A stretch of DNA of 64,000 nt from contig JAJUBI010000001.1 of the NCBI GenBank assembly GCA_022419385.1, positions 4,526,001-4,590,000 on the forward strand, written 5' to 3'. Made by a program: the position numbers and the translations under genes. The notes below the pieces were generated by a model. That model saw only the letters and a list, made by a program, of their open reading frames with translations. It was not told where the DNA came from and ran no database searches. Positions 1 through 12,959 of the stretch are shown here, piece after piece. Within the stretch, counting starts at the first letter, position 1; every line of letters begins with the position of its first letter. The stretch is from Paraconiothyrium sp. Pb-2020 (Eukaryota; Ascomycota; Dothideomycetes; Pleosporales; Didymosphaeriaceae).

Positions 1-3000
1 TATAATTAGCTAATTATACACAACTCTAATATAGACTAGGTAAAGTAAATAATATAGAGCTAAAAAGTAATACTAAAAGTTACTAGAGCCTAATAACTAT
101 AATAGGTAAAATCTAGGACTCTAGATGCTTTAAATAAGTAGGTTAAATAAAAGACTAAAGAAATTTTAGCTATAAGAATAGCTAAGATCCTAAAAGAAAA
201 TCTAGAATAAGCTAGAATTATCTAGGTACAACACTTAAACTTATAAGAAGAATTAAAGAAAATAACTATTTTACTAGAATATAAAAAGTATGCAGAACTC
301 TTTAAAGAAATTAAGAGAGAAGAACTCTCTAATTATTAGAAGTAGAATTATAAAATTCCCCTAGATAAAGGTATAAAACTATAACTAGAATAGCTAAGGC
401 TAATATTAGTAGATTAGAAATAGAAACTAAGGAATACTTAAGAAAAACCTAGTAAGAGGTTATATCTAAAATAGTTAGAGCCCTACAGTATTTCCTATTT
501 ATAGGTACCTAAGAAAATAGTAAGCTGCAACTTATATAAATTATAGATAGCTAAATAATACTATAATTAAGAACTAGTATCCTTTACTATTAATTATAGA
601 GCTTATAGATAGACTCTATAGAACTAAGTAGTTTATAAAATTTAATATATGCAATAGGTATTACCGTATATAAATAGTAAAAGAATATAAGTAAAAGACT
701 ATATTTAGAACCTAGTTTAGTCTCTATAAATATATAGTTATGCCTTTTAGCTTAACTAATATACCTATAATATTCTAGACAGTTATTAATAAGGCCCTAT
801 ATAAATACTTAGACGTATTCTATATAGTATACCTTAATAATATACTTATTTATTCTAGTAGGACACTAGAGAAGTACATAGAATATATAAAGAAGATACT
901 TAAGAAGCTAAAGAAGTATAAGTTACTCTTATACTTAGATAAATATAAGTTTTATATTATAAAAATAGAGTACCTAAAATTTATTATCTTAAGGGAAGAA
1001 GTGTCTATAAATCTAAAGAAGATAGCTACTATATAGAAATAACTAGTTTCTAAGTTAGTAAAGAATATCTAATTCTTTCTAGAGTTTACTAACTTCTATT
1101 AGAAGTTTATTAAGAACTATTCTAAGATAACAGCACTATTAACAGATCTTATAAAGAAAAAGAATAATAAAGTTATTTAGCTAATTATTAGAAGACTACT
1201 AAAGGTATTTAAAAGGTTAAAGAAATTATTTCTTATAGTACCTTTACTTTAAATGTTTAACCTAAAGAAACCTATAAGGGTAGAAACAGATATATTAGAT
1301 TATATACTAGAAGTAATTCTCTTATAACTAGATAAAGATAGAAAATAAAAGCTAGTATTCTACTATTTCTAAAAGTTCTTAGGAGCAGAACTTAACTATA
1401 ATATTTATAATAAGAAACTACTAGCAGTAGTAGATGCCTTTAAATAGTAGAAAGTACAACTTATAAAAGTATACTATAAAATAGAGGTATAAATAGACTA
1501 CTAAAACCTTACTAGCTTTATAATAACTAAGAAGCTAAACTAAAGATAAGTATAATAGGCAGAATACTTAGTAAACTTTAATTTTATAATTTACTATTAA
1601 CCTAGAACCCTTAATAGCGCAGCTAACGCCTTAAGTAGAAGATTAGACCTAATAGAAAATAAGGCTAACCTCTATAATACTATATTATAAATGCGTAAGG
1701 ATAGGATATTTAAAATAACTAACTAAAGATTAAAGTATAAGCAGCCTTATTTTAGTATATAAAATCTAAAATATATAACTTTTAAGACTACTCCTAGCTC
1801 TTTAAGGAATAAAAAGAGGAGTACAATCTATTCTAAGATAGTTTTAATAAAATCTAGAAGGATTATAAATAAAGAATACTAGTAAAAGACTAATATACAC
1901 CTATCTTAATTAGAAAGCTATATAAGTTAAGGGAGTAAGAATACTTAGGTATTAAAGAAATAATACGGCGTATTATAAATAAATATACTATTTTAAGACT
2001 TAAATAACTAGTTACTAAGAAAATAAGCAACTATTTAGCATATTATAAAAATAAGCCTAAGAGATATAAGCCTTACAGACTTCTATAACTACTACTAGTA
2101 GCTAAAAGGCTATAGTAAAGTGTAATAATAGACTTTATAGCAAAGCTTCTAAGATTGCTATAGCTAGAAACTAGATAAATATGCAACACTATTATAGTAA
2201 TAGTAGATTAACTTACTAAGGCAGCAAAGTTTAGGCCTATAGAAGAATTTATAATAGTAAAAGACCTTACTTATAAAGTTAATAATACACTATTTGCAGA
2301 ACATAGTCCACCTAAAGAAATTTATTATAAATTATAATAAACTCTTTATGTCTAAATATTAGGACACGTTTATAGCTATATTAGGTATAAATAGAAAGCT
2401 ATTAATAAGCTTCTACCTATAAATAGATAGATAGATAGAATATATAATTAGATACTAGAATAGTATCTATAATTCTATATTAATAAATAATAGGATAATT
2501 AGGTTAAACTCTTACCTACAGTATAATTAGTATATAATAGTACTAGGTTAGGTATAATAGAGTACTCCCCACACTATATAAACTATAGATATAAGCTAGT
2601 TACTTATTAAGATCTAAAGAATATAAAAGTATTTTTATAGAAGTATAGAATAAAGCTTAAAGAATAAGGGACCTATACCTTATACTATAGAATAGAATTA
2701 CTTATAAGGCCCTCTTAGCATCTAAAAATGTAAATAAACAAAGGATTAAGGGACTAACCTTTAAGAAAGAGAATAAAGTTTTTCTATTCTAAAAAAACTT
2801 TAAAATAAAATAACTAAGTAAAAAAATAGATTATTTAAGGATAAGACCCTTTAAAGTATAAGAAACTAAAGGACTAGTTATAAATAAATTACTTCTACCT
2901 ATAGGTACTAAAGTATATACTACTTTTTACAAAAACCTCTTAGAACTAGCACTACTAGATACTCTAATTAAAACTTAGCTAGAGCTAGAAGATAATAAGT

Positions 3001-3215
3001 ATAAGGTTAAAAAAATTAGGGACCTATAAATAGTTAAAGGTTAGTAAAAATACCTAGTTAAATAGAAAGAATAGCTAGAATAGTATAATACTTAGAAACT
3101 AAAAGAAAACCTTATAAACTGCAAAGAAATACTAGAGGACTTTTAAGCTATAATCTAGAAAAGTTAATTCTAGGGGAGTAATACTTTAGGAAGGTTACTC
3201 TAAAGTCTAGGCAAA
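1..3215 (+). pseudogene. pol: A1 pol remnant: RT, RNase H, integrase, chromodomain
   Basis: This is a broken polyprotein gene of a chromovirus-type Ty3/gypsy element. Domains in order are the RT fingers and palm (about 480-1020), RNase H (about 1255-1660), integrase (about 1960-2640) and a C-terminal chromodomain (about 2990-3170). The RT catalytic box reads YLNN at 830-841 where the family has YLDD, which fits G-to-A mutation of both Asp codons. In-frame stops lie mainly at TAA/TAG where Gln codons are expected, plus TAG/TAA at expected Trp. No functional product is possible. Its 3' end overlaps tail-to-tail with an antisense frame at 3112-3699. Confidence 0.87.
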
Positions 3216-3699
3216 GGGTAGAAAAATAAAAAAAAAAAGTATTAGCCTATAACTAGCCTAGATTAGTTAAAGGTAAAGATAGTAATAGAATAGATAGAAT
3301 ATTAGTAATTCTACTCTTTAAGGCCTTCTTCTCTAAGTTCTCTATTATATTAGCTATATAAGTATTATATATAGTAAAGAATTACTTCTCTTCCTCTACT
3401 TAAGTAATTTTAAGGTAGAGGTAAGTAACCTTAGCTTTTATAGAAAAAAAAGTAAGCTGCTTTTAGCACTTTTTAAACTAGACATACTTCTACTCTTTTT
3501 TAGGAACTTAGAGGCTATACTTTATATAAACTATAATATATACAGTATACTCCCTAGTTATAGTATTTATAAAATACTTAGAAATTTTCTTCTTTATATA
3601 ATAGTTGCACTTTATTTATATCTCTAAGCTATATAAATGTACCTTATTAGTATAAGTATAATAATAGTTAGTTAAGAATTATTTTAGTACCTTAGGTAT
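3112..3699 (-). pseudogene. A1 antisense ORF (aORF), family A type
   Basis: This frame is antisense to A1 between the chromodomain and the 3' LTR. It has the same 588-nt span as the matching frame in A3 (43759-44346). The presumed start codon is ATA at 3697-3699, where A2 has ATG (13577-13579), followed by Pro-Lys-Val in all copies. The N-terminal third has Tyr/Cys-rich spacing that looks like a Cys cluster with Cys-to-Tyr changes. The middle is Lys/Glu/Leu-rich and probably helical. The end is hydrophobic, with LLSLPL. Breaks are mostly Gln-to-stop changes. I do not recognise the function. A binding or regulatory role would be inference only. Confidence 0.6.
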
Positions 3700-3829
3700 A
3701 GTTAGAAAGGCAAGGAAAAGAAAAAGGATATAATAAGATAAAAGTTTTACCTTTAAAAAGAAACTATACTACTAGAGGTTATAAAATAATACTAAGGTCT
3801 TAAGATAATAACCCTAAAGGAAGGGATAA

Positions 3830-4326
3830 TATTATAATTATAATAGATTAAGACCTAGTAAAGGGGAATAATTATATATAAAATATTAGTAACACCTTTA
3901 TTACTAACTAAAGAACAGACGCTAGTTAGTAGGGCTAATTAGCTAAGGTATTATATAACTAGAATCCTACTAAAAGGGTAGAATTCTAGAAGTAAGCTAG
4001 CTTAGTAGAATTACCTAAGATACTTCTGCTAAGAGGATATAATCCCCTAAAGTATAGTAAAGTAAGGGATTATAAGGATAATAAAGAATAGTATATAGTT
4101 TAGAGAGACTTTAGTATCTTTTATATTCTTTATAGTTAATTCTTCTATAGTTAAAATTAAAGCATATCTTCTATATAAGATTTATTAGTCTTCTTATACA
4201 ATTATTACCTTACCTTTTATAGTAAGGTTAGAATATTCTTACCCCCCTTTATTGTCCATCTGCTCTTGATCACTAAATACCCGTAAGGCCGACCTAGGTT
4301 AGGTATATGGAACCTACCTTGTAACA
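3830..4326 (+). repeat. A1 3' LTR
   Basis: This 497-bp LTR matches those of A2, A3 and A4. It starts TATTATAATTATAATAG (family TGTTACAATTACAATAG) and ends ACCTTGTAACA. The polypurine tract ctaaaggaaggga lies immediately upstream. The right end keeps CCGTAAGGCC and CCTAGGTTAGG, which are conserved in all A LTRs. Confidence 0.92.
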
Positions 4327-4834
4327 TCTAGGTTATAAGTACTACTATATATATAACCTTTATTATTTTATAAATATATATACTAGGTATTGCGCTAGCT
4401 ACCTTAAAAAATATATTAAGTATAGCCTCTAGGTGCCTAAAAAAGAGTAGGAAGCAGTTTATACTAAAAAAGAGAATAAGTATTTAGCCTTACTAAATAC
4501 TAAAGAGTATTAAGCCTAGGCTACTCTTAAGGCTACTTATCTTTACTATAAACTAGCTAAAGCTAAGGTAAGAGAGTATATTTTTACCTCTTATAATTTT
4601 TAAATTGCAGACACTATAAATTAGTTATAAGAGAGAGATTTCTTTACTACTAGGGGTATAGCACCTAATATTCTTTATATAGTATTACTATCTTTACCTT
4701 TATCTGCTAACTATAGCTAGTTATAGGCTAATTACTCTTTTAATCTTTCTACTTTTCTTATTAACTTTAATTCTTTCTTTTCTAGAGTGTTTATTTCTTT
4801 TAGAAGTCCTTTAGTAATTTCTTATAGTTTATAA
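4327..4834 (+). pseudogene. A0 antisense ORF, 5' end cut by A1
   Basis: This frame lies on the + strand, antisense to A0, and is continuous apart from TAG/TAA at Gln-like positions. It enters the alignable part just before RYCASYLKKYIKYSL, a Cys/Tyr-spaced block. It continues through a Lys/Glu/Ala-rich helical stretch and a block ending LLSLPLSANYS, and stops at TAA 4832-4834. The family A ending LLSLPL and the final SPLV...YSL-stop are shared with A3. The middle differs strongly from A1-A3, so A0 is a divergent subfamily or the frame evolves fast. Its start is lost to the left. The function is unknown. Confidence 0.6.
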
Positions 4835-7800
4835 GGTTTTCTTCTAGCTCCTATATATTATACTGTTCCAGCTATTTTTTCTATTTAACTAGGTATCTTT
4901 ACTAATCCTTAACTATTTTTAGGTTTTTAATATTCTTAACCTTATATTTATTATCTTTTAGCTCTAGTTAGGTCTTAATTAAAGCGTCTAGTAGTACTAG
5001 TTCTAGGAGGTTCTTATAAAAGGTAGTATATACTTTAGTACCTATAGGTAGAAGTAATTTATTTATAACTAGTCCTTTAGTTTCTTATACTTTAAAGGGT
5101 CTTATCCTTAAATAATCTATTTTTTTACTTAGTTATTTTATTTTAAAGTTTTTTTAGAATAGAAAAACTTTATTCTCTTTCTTAAAGGTTAGTCCCTTAA
5201 TCCTTTGTTTATTTACATTTTTAGATGCTAAGAGGGCCTTATAAATAATTCTATTCTATAGTATAAGGTATAGGTCCCTTATTCTTTAAGCTTTATTCTA
5301 TACTTCTATAAAAATACTTTTTATATTCTTTAGATCTTAATAAGTAACTAGCTTATATCTATAGTTTATATAGTGTGGGGAGTACTCTATTATACCTAAC
5401 CTAGTACTATTATATACTAATTATACTGTAGGTAAGAGTTTAACCTAATTATCCTATTATTTATTAATATAGAATTATAGATACTATTCTAGTATCTAAT
5501 TTATATATTCTATCTATCTATCTATTTATAGGTAGAAGCTTATTAATAGCTTTCTATTTATACCTAATATAGCTATAAACGTGTCCTAATATTTAGACAT
5601 AAAGAGTTTATTATAATTTATAATAAATTCTTTAGGTGGACTATGTTCTGCAAATAGTGTATTATTAACTTTATAAGTAAGGTCTTTTACTATTATAAAT
5701 TCTTCTATAGGCCTAAACTTTGCTGCCTTAGTAAGTTAATCTACTATTACTATAATAGTGTTGCATATTTATCTAGTTTCTAGCTATAGCAATCTTAGAA
5801 GCTTTGCTATAAAGTCTATTATTACACTTTACTATAGCCTTTTAGCTATAGTAGTAGTTATAGAAGTCTGTAAGGCTTATATCTCTTAGGCTTATTTTTA
5901 TAATATGCTAAATAGTTGCTTATTTTCTTAGTAACTAGTTATTTAAGTCTTAAAATAGTATATTTATTTATAATACGCCGTATTATTTCTTTAATACCTA
6001 AGTATTCTTACTCCCTTAACTTATATAGCTTTCTAATTAAGATAGGTGTATATTAGTCTTTTACTAGTATTCTTTATTTATAATCCTTCTAGATTTTATT
6101 AAAACTATCTTAGAATAGATTGTACTCCTCTTTTTATTCCTTAAAGAGCTAGGAGTAGTCTTAAAAGTTATATATTTTAGATTTTATATACTAAAATAAG
6201 GCTGCTTATACTTTAATCTTTAGTTAGTTATATTTAAATATCCTATCCTTACGCATTTATAATATAGTATTATAGAGGTTAGCCTTATTTTCTATTAGGT
6301 CTAATCTTCTACTTAAGGCGTTAGCTGCGCTATTAAGGGTTCTAGGTTAATAGTAAATTATAAAATTAAAGTTTACTAAGTATTCTGCCTATTATACTTA
6401 TCTTTAGTTTAGCTTCTTAGTTATTATAAAGCTAGTAAGGTTCTAGTAGTCTATTTATACCTTTATTTTATAGTATACTTCTATAAGTTACACTTCCTAC
6501 TATTTAAAAGTATCTACTACTGCTAGTAGTTTCTTATTATAAATATTATAGTTAAGTTCTACTCTTAAAAACTTCTAGAAATAGTAGAATACTAGTATCT
6601 ATTTTTTATCTTTATCTAGTTATAAGAGGATTGCTCCTAGTATATAATCTAATATATTTATTTCTACCCTTATAGGTTTCTTTAGATTAAATATTTAGAG
6701 TAAAGGTGCTGTAAGAAATATTTCCTTTAACTTTTTAAATACCTCTAGTAGTCTTCTAATAATTAGCTAAATAATCTTATTATTCTTTTTCTTTATAAGA
6801 TCTATTAATACTACTGTTATCTTAGAATAGTTCTTAATAAACTTCTAATAGAAGTTAGTAAACTTTAGAAAGAATTAGATATTCTTTACTAACTTAGAAA
6901 CTAGTTATTTCTATATAGTAGCTATCTTCTTTAGATTTATAGACACTTCTTCCCTTAAGATAATAAATTTTAGGTACTCTATTTTTATAATATAAAACTT
7001 ATATTTATCTAAGTATAAGAGTAACTTATACTTCTTTAGCTTCTTAAGTATCTTCTTTATATATTCTATGTACTTCTCTAGTGTCCTACTAGAATAAATA
7101 AGTATATTATTAAGGTATACTATATAGAATACGTCTAAGTATTTATATAGGGCCTTATTAATAACTGTCTAGAATATTATAGGTATATAGTTAAGCTAAA
7201 AGGCATAACTATATATTTATAGAGACTAAACTAGGTTCTAAATATCTTTTACTTATATTCTTTTACTATTTATATACGGTAATACCTATTGCATATATTA
7301 AATTTTATAAACTACTTAGTTCTATAGAGTCTATCTATAAGCTCTATAATTAATAGTAAAGGATACTAGTTCTTAATTATAGTATTATTTAGCTATCTAT
7401 AATTTATATAAAGTTGCAGCTTACTATTCTTCTTAGGTACCTATAAAAAAGGAAATACTGTAGGGCTCTAACTATTTTAGATATAACCTCTTACTAGGTT
7501 CTTTCTTAAGTATTTTCTTAGTTTTTATTTCTAGTTTACTAATATTAGCCTTAGCTGCTCTAGTTATAGTTTTATACCTTTATTTAGGGGAATCTTATAA
7601 TTCTACTTCTAGTAGTTAGGAAGTTTTTCTCTCTTAATCTCTTTAAAGAGTTCTATATACTTTTTATATTTTAGTAAAATAGTTGCCTTCTTTACTTCTT
7701 CTTATAAGTCTAAGTATTATACCTAGATAATTCTAGCTTATTCTAGATTTTCCTTTAGAATCTTAGCTATTCTTATAGCTAAAATTTCTTTAGTTTTTTA

Positions 7801-8260
7801 TTTAACCTACTTATTTAAAGTATCTAGGGTTCTAGGTTTTACCTATTATAGTTATTAAGCTTTAGCAACTTTTAGTATTATTTCTTAACTCTATATTATT
7901 TGCTTTACCTAGTTTATATTAGAATTATATATAATTAGTTAATTATATCTTATAATAGCTTCTAAGCTTCCTAAGTCTATTATAGTAAAGCTATATTAGC
8001 TTTTAAATCCCTTAATTCTAATAGATAATAGTGTTATTTCTAGATATAACTAGCCTCTACTATAGCCTTAAGATATTATTCTATTAGCTATTTCTAGCTA
8101 TATAGGTACTTTCTTATTCTAGTATAGTAGGTTATATTTTCTACTACTTCTAGTAATATTAGATATTCTATTATACTAGGGTCTATTAAAGCTTTTACTT
8201 AGAATTCTCTAATTATAACTTACTTTATTATTTATAGTTTTGCAGTACTATTAGCTTTTA
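4740..8260 (-). pseudogene. pol: A0 pol remnant
   Basis: This broken pol gene is read right to left. The protease region is near 8190-8260, where the catalytic block reads like the DPS of family A. RT is about 6960-7490 with the catalytic box as YLNN near 7110, RNase H about 6300-6720, integrase about 5300-6010, and chromodomain about 4860-4990. The part from about 5060 to 7490 is nearly identical to the reverse complement of A1 (about 480-2925), including shared RIP changes. Flanking parts differ at many sites. Frequent TAA/TAG stops make it non-functional. Confidence 0.85.
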
Positions 8261-8953
8261 CCCTATAAGTCTTTAGAATGCCCTTACTAGCTTAGCTCCC
8301 TATCTAGTAGTGTTCTAGTTTTTTAATTACTCTTATATTTTATTATAGGTACCTTTATAGTATATTATTATAGAGGGATAATCTACCCTTAGTTATTTTA
8401 ATACTATCTTAAAGGGGTTATATAAGATTCCCTTTCTTTATAGGTATCTATTCTTTAATCTGGCCTCTAAGGTATTATAAGGGTATTCTACTATAGCTCT
8501 TCTCTAATACCTTTCTACTATAAGTATCTAGATATATTTAAATTTCTTATTCTCTTTTTTATAGTGCTTACAGCCCGTTATTATATACTCCTAGTATAAT
8601 ATAAACTTATAATTTAGATCTAGATAGTCTACTACTATAGACTTCTTCTTACTAAGGTATTCTAGGTATTCTAGTTATCTATAATCTATCTATTTCTAGG
8701 TTCCTATATAGTCTATATTCTTCCTAGTAGGGTACGCGTCTGTACACTTATACTATAGGGTTTTATTATATTATTTTAGGCCCTATGGCTAGTTTCCTAT
8801 TAGATGTTTTTATTTTTAATAGATATGGTAACTATTTATATAGCATATTTTCTATAATAAGGGTTTATAGTTTTATTTCTATATATTAAACTAATAGATA
8901 TAGTATTCGCTACTTTAGCATTTATTTTTATTTAGCTAAAAATATTCCCTATT
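8260..8953 (-). pseudogene. gag: A0 gag C-terminal portion
   Basis: This is the reverse-strand continuation upstream of A0 pol. It matches the A2 segment at about 17520-18200 and the A3 segment at about 39650-40370. It belongs to the long C-terminal part of family A gag with scattered Cys/His(Tyr) pairs. It is heavily stopped and interrupted by B1 at 8953. The rest of this gag is at 29915-31276. Confidence 0.75.
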
Positions 8954-9116
8954 TATAAGGGTGAAAGTAGAAACTATATAGACAGCGCCTTATATACACT
9001 GCTATAGCGCAGCGCTAGTAAGGCGAAGTAGAAAGCCTATTAGAGGTAGAGAGAACTTAGACAGAAATTAATCTTATTATAATCTAAGTATTACTTACTA
9101 CTATATAAGCCTAATA
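8954..9116 (+). repeat. B1 5' LTR
   Basis: This 163-bp LTR starts TATAAGGGTG and ends GCCTAATA, so TG/CA termini have become TA/TA. It contains the GC-rich palindrome-like core TATAGCGCAGCGCTAG. It has the same length as the 3' copy at 29752-29914. No confident tRNA primer-binding site can be read after it. Confidence 0.92.
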
Positions 9117-10180
9117 ATTTTAATTTCTCTATCTACTTATAGAATAGCAGCTTAGTACCTTAAAACTAATATAACTGCAGCGCAGCAGTAATATAGAGAA
9201 GTACCTAGTAAGGTAATAGTAACTAAGCAGTAGTATAATAAAGCTACCCTATTAAGGCTCTAAGATTAAACCTATTTTAATATTTAAGAGATAAAGTATT
9301 AGAGAATATAATAACTTTAAGATATACCTCTAAATTACCTTCTACCTAGACCTATAGGCATTTATAATAGAAGACTAGTATATTACTTTTACCTTATAAT
9401 TACTAGAGACTACCCTGTACTAACTGTAGCTATAAAGGAAATTAGAGATTAATAGTAATATACTAAATTAGTACTAGATAATAAGCTTTCTTCTTAACTA
9501 AATTAAGAGCCCTATTAATAGGGAGCTGTAGGTAACTATATAGTATTAGAGGGTAGTCTAGAGGGAAGGCTAGTTAGTAAATAAATTTACAGTACACCTA
9601 GTAACTCTAAAAAACTAAATTAACCCTCTATATAAATAAAAATACCTAGTTATACACCTATATAGTAAGCTACACTAGAAACTAAGAATAGTAATTACTA
9701 ACTATAATAATTTTTCTAAAACTAGGCGTAAAATAGTTAAGAGGGTAGTAACTTTAGAGAATAATTTATATAATATTAGTACTCTAGTATTACAGCTACA
9801 CTGCCTAGTTAGTAGGGCTACTAGGGTAAGACTAATAGTACCTAGACTACTAATACTATTCTAATTCTAACTCTTATCTATTCTACTAGTAATACAATAT
9901 TGCGACGCTGTAGTAATACTAATATAATATAATACCTATAGATACTATAGAAAAATAGGCTACTAGAAAAAAAATTACTAGGCTAAGTAGGGACACTCTA
10001 CCTATTTTAATACACCTATATTAGGGGTTAATATAATAGTAATAAAAAAAGGGTAAGCCTAGAGGAAGAGCTCCCTCTAATAGATATATAAAGAAAAGAG
10101 TATTTTAAGGTATAAAAGTCTATCTAGAGTAAAGAAGGTAAGATATAGTTATATACTCTTTTTCTTAACTCTATAGTAGA
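9117..10180 (+). pseudogene. gag: B1 gag remnant
   Basis: This stretch lies between the 5' LTR and protease in B1. The section about 9200-9880 is collinear, in reverse, with B2 (54138-55131). Stops are dense and indels shift the frame, so domains cannot be drawn reliably, and no clear CCHC knuckle is visible. The call rests on position and on its repetition in B2. Compared with B2, B1 appears to lack several hundred bases between the LTR and this point. Confidence 0.6.
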
Positions 10181-12959
10181 TATTAATATAATTAATAAGA
10201 AGCTAGTAGTCTAATTAGGGCTATTTATAATAGAAGAAGTAAAGTTATCTATTATAAAAATATTTAACTTTATAATAGTATAAAGCTCTACTACCTATAA
10301 TATTAGTATTACTACTATAGATTTCTAGGGCACTAAGCAGCAGCTAGATACTATTATATATAGGGTAATTAATACTATAAACCCTATAATTATTAGAATG
10401 CCTAAGCTCTAGAAGGCTAGTATAGTTCTTAACTATAGTATAATATAATAGTACTAGGGAGTAAAAGTAGGGGTATTAAAAGTAAAAGATTAATTCTAAT
10501 TTATAGAGACTCTAGAAGACTAGGTTAAAGTTTATAATAGTAGTAATAGACCCTAGAAGTAAGAGAAAGGGCCCTATAGAACTGCTAAAATAGTTAGAAT
10601 AGTTTATTAATATAACTAGCTAAAGCACTGCTAAAGTACTGCTAGAATACTAAAGAGCTAACTACACAATTAAACTAGAAAAAGAAATTATAGTACCTTT
10701 TAGGCCTCTATATAACCTATTCCCTAAGAAACTTAAAACTCTATATAACTACTTAGTAAAGGTATAATACCTAGAGTAGATCTATAAAAGCACTAGCCCT
10801 ATAGGCGCCCCTATACTATTTATACCTAAGAAAGATAGCACTCTATACTTATATATAGACTATAGAGGCTTAAATAAGGTTACTAAGAAAAACTACCTAG
10901 CCTTACCTCTAATTAGTAAGACTCTAGACTAACTATTAGGCTCTACCTATTTTACTAAGCTAGACCTAAAAGATGCCTATTATAGAATATAGATCTATTA
11001 GGGTAATAAATAGAAGATAGTATTCTAAACATAATATAGCTATTTTAAGTATACTATTATACCTTTTAGCCTAACTAATATACCTACTACTTTTTAGGGC
11101 TATATAAATTAAGCCTTAGTAGGGTATACTAATATCTTCTGTATAGTTTATCTAGATAATATACTAGTCTTTAGTAAAGAAGGGGAAAATTACTAGGTAT
11201 AAGTAGTAAAAGTTCTCTAAAAACTATGCTAGTACTGCCTATATATTAACCTAAAGAAATATATATTTTTTACTAACTAAGTTAAATTTCTAAGGTTTAT
11301 TGTGCGCCTTAATAGCATATAGATAGACCTATTCTAGGTAAAAGCTATTAGAGAATAGCCTAAAATTAAGTTAATTAAAAATATATAAGTATTTATTAGG
11401 TTTATAAACTTTTATAGGCACTTTATTAGGTAGTTCTCTCTTATTATAAAACTAATTACTAACCTTCTTAAAGAATAATAGAAAGGAAAGGGTTAAGAGC
11501 TATTTATATAGCTAAAGATTACTAAGAGGGTAAAGTGCTAATTATATAATACCTTTTTAATAATACCTTTACTCTAATACTATAACTCTACCCTTCCTTT
11601 TAGATTAGAAATAGACACCTTAATATAGGGTCTAGTAGGTATTTTTTTCTAGAAGTTTAATATAGGGAACTAGCACCTAATTACCTTCTAGTTAAGAAAG
11701 TTATCCCCTACTAAAGGGAACTACTATACCTATAACTTAGAACTTACTACTATTATAGAGGTAATAAAGCACTAGCAATACTATATTAAAGAGCTATTAT
11801 ATATTTTAGAGGTATTTATAGACTATAATAACCTAAGGGGTTTTATAGGTATAAAGGCCCTATTATAAAGGTAAAAAGAATAGGCAACCTTTCTAGTAGC
11901 CTATAACTTTAAGATTAAGTATAAGGTAGAAAAGACTAACTCTACTAATAGGCTATTATAATACCTAGTAGGTAATAGTAGTACGCTAGGACCCCTAGGG
12001 TATAATATATTACCTACTCTATAGGGTATCTTCTATTTAAGAAGAGGAAAAAAAGTGCCTATAAAGATTAATATAATTATATAAGAGATAATTAAACTAG
12101 AAAGTAGCTAAGAGCTAGCCCTTTAGAGCGCTAGTAAAGTATTTAGAAGTAGCTAAAAGCTAGCCCTTTAATATAAGATAAGTATATTTTTAGTACTAAG
12201 GTTAATAACAAAGTAATAAGTATAAGAAGTAGTAAAAGATTAAAGGGTCTATAAGCTTATTACTAAATTTTTTCTTACTACTATTTAAGAGTTGTAAGTA
12301 GTAGACCCCTTTATAGTATATTAGTAAGTAGATATTATAGCGCCAGCGCCTAGAGAGTATAGTAGAAGTAGGTAACTAATATAGTAGAGGCTAAAAGATA
12401 AGGGTATATTATAATATAGTAAGTAAGTATATATACCTAATAACCTACTACTAAGAATAGAGATTCTATAGTATTACTATAATAATCTACTAGCTAGTTA
12501 CTTTAGTAGGGCTAAGACCCTAGAGCTTATTAGCTACTAATACTTCTAGCTAAATATAGAAGCTACTATAAAAAAGTATATAGACTCCTATATAGTATAT
12601 ATAAGGATAAAGGCGCCTAAGTAGTGCCTTACTAATAAATTAAATTTACTCCTAATTCTAAAGGGGCCCTAGTAAAAACTTACTATAAACTTTATTATAG
12701 GCTTACTACTTAGCTACTATAACAGCTTTACCTATAATATAATCTAGGTAATAGTTAATTATTATACTAAGATAGCGCACTATATCCCTACTACTAAGAA
12801 GATAGATACTACTAGGCTAGTAAATCTATTTATAGAGTAGGTAGTTAGGCTATTTAGTCTACTATAAGGTATAGTTTCTAATAGGGGAATAGTCTTTATC
12901 TTAGTATTCTAGGCAGAGTTCTACTTTATAGTAAAAGTAAAGTGCCGGCTTAGTATAGC
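10181..12959 (+). pseudogene. pol: B1 pol, N-terminal part (protease to integrase core)
   Basis: This is a broken Ty3/gypsy pol. RT spans about 10690-11370, with recognisable GAPILFIPKKD and YIDYRGLNKVT blocks. The catalytic box is YLDN at 11149-11160 (family YLDD). RNase H follows at about 11590-11960. The integrase zinc-binding region at about 12440-12600 has His/Cys replaced by Tyr, then comes the catalytic core from about 12660. The frame is cut in the integrase block KCRLSIA at 12959 by A2 and resumes at 20149 with FYLQID, matching the canonical FHPQTDG region. Stops are mostly TAA/TAG at Gln positions. Confidence 0.9.

Larger units (their letters stand above)
1..4326 (+). mobile_element. 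Family A Ty3/gypsy element A1 (5' end outside window)
   Basis: This is the 3' part of a degraded LTR retrotransposon read left to right. It enters the window between protease and reverse transcriptase, continues through RNase H, integrase and chromodomain, and ends in a complete 3' LTR after a purine tract at about 3814-3828. It aligns throughout with the complete copy A3 (37693-44972). It ends against A0, a reversed family A copy whose antisense gene is cut at 4327, so A1 probably inserted into A0. The candidate right-hand target duplication is tctag at 4327-4331. Its left partner lies outside the window and cannot be checked. Confidence 0.88.
4327..8953 (-). mobile_element. Family A element A0, 3'-side portion (reverse orientation)
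   Basis: This is a degraded family A element read right to left. It runs from its antisense frame and chromodomain at the left, through integrase and RT, to protease and gag at the right. Its 3' LTR is missing from the window because A1 abuts at 4327. On the right it is interrupted by B1 at target duplication ctatt (8949-8953 and 29915-29919), and its gag continues at 29915. It is the oldest layer visible here, since A1, B1 and the left end of D1 all lie within it. Its aORF is clearly divergent from those of A1-A3. Confidence 0.88.

Noticed and set aside
480..7490. A single large foldback transposon formed by the A0/A1 inverted arms
   Set aside because: The spacer contains a complete A LTR and two different antisense genes, and identity drops outside the pol tract, so two opposite elements plus gene conversion explain it better.
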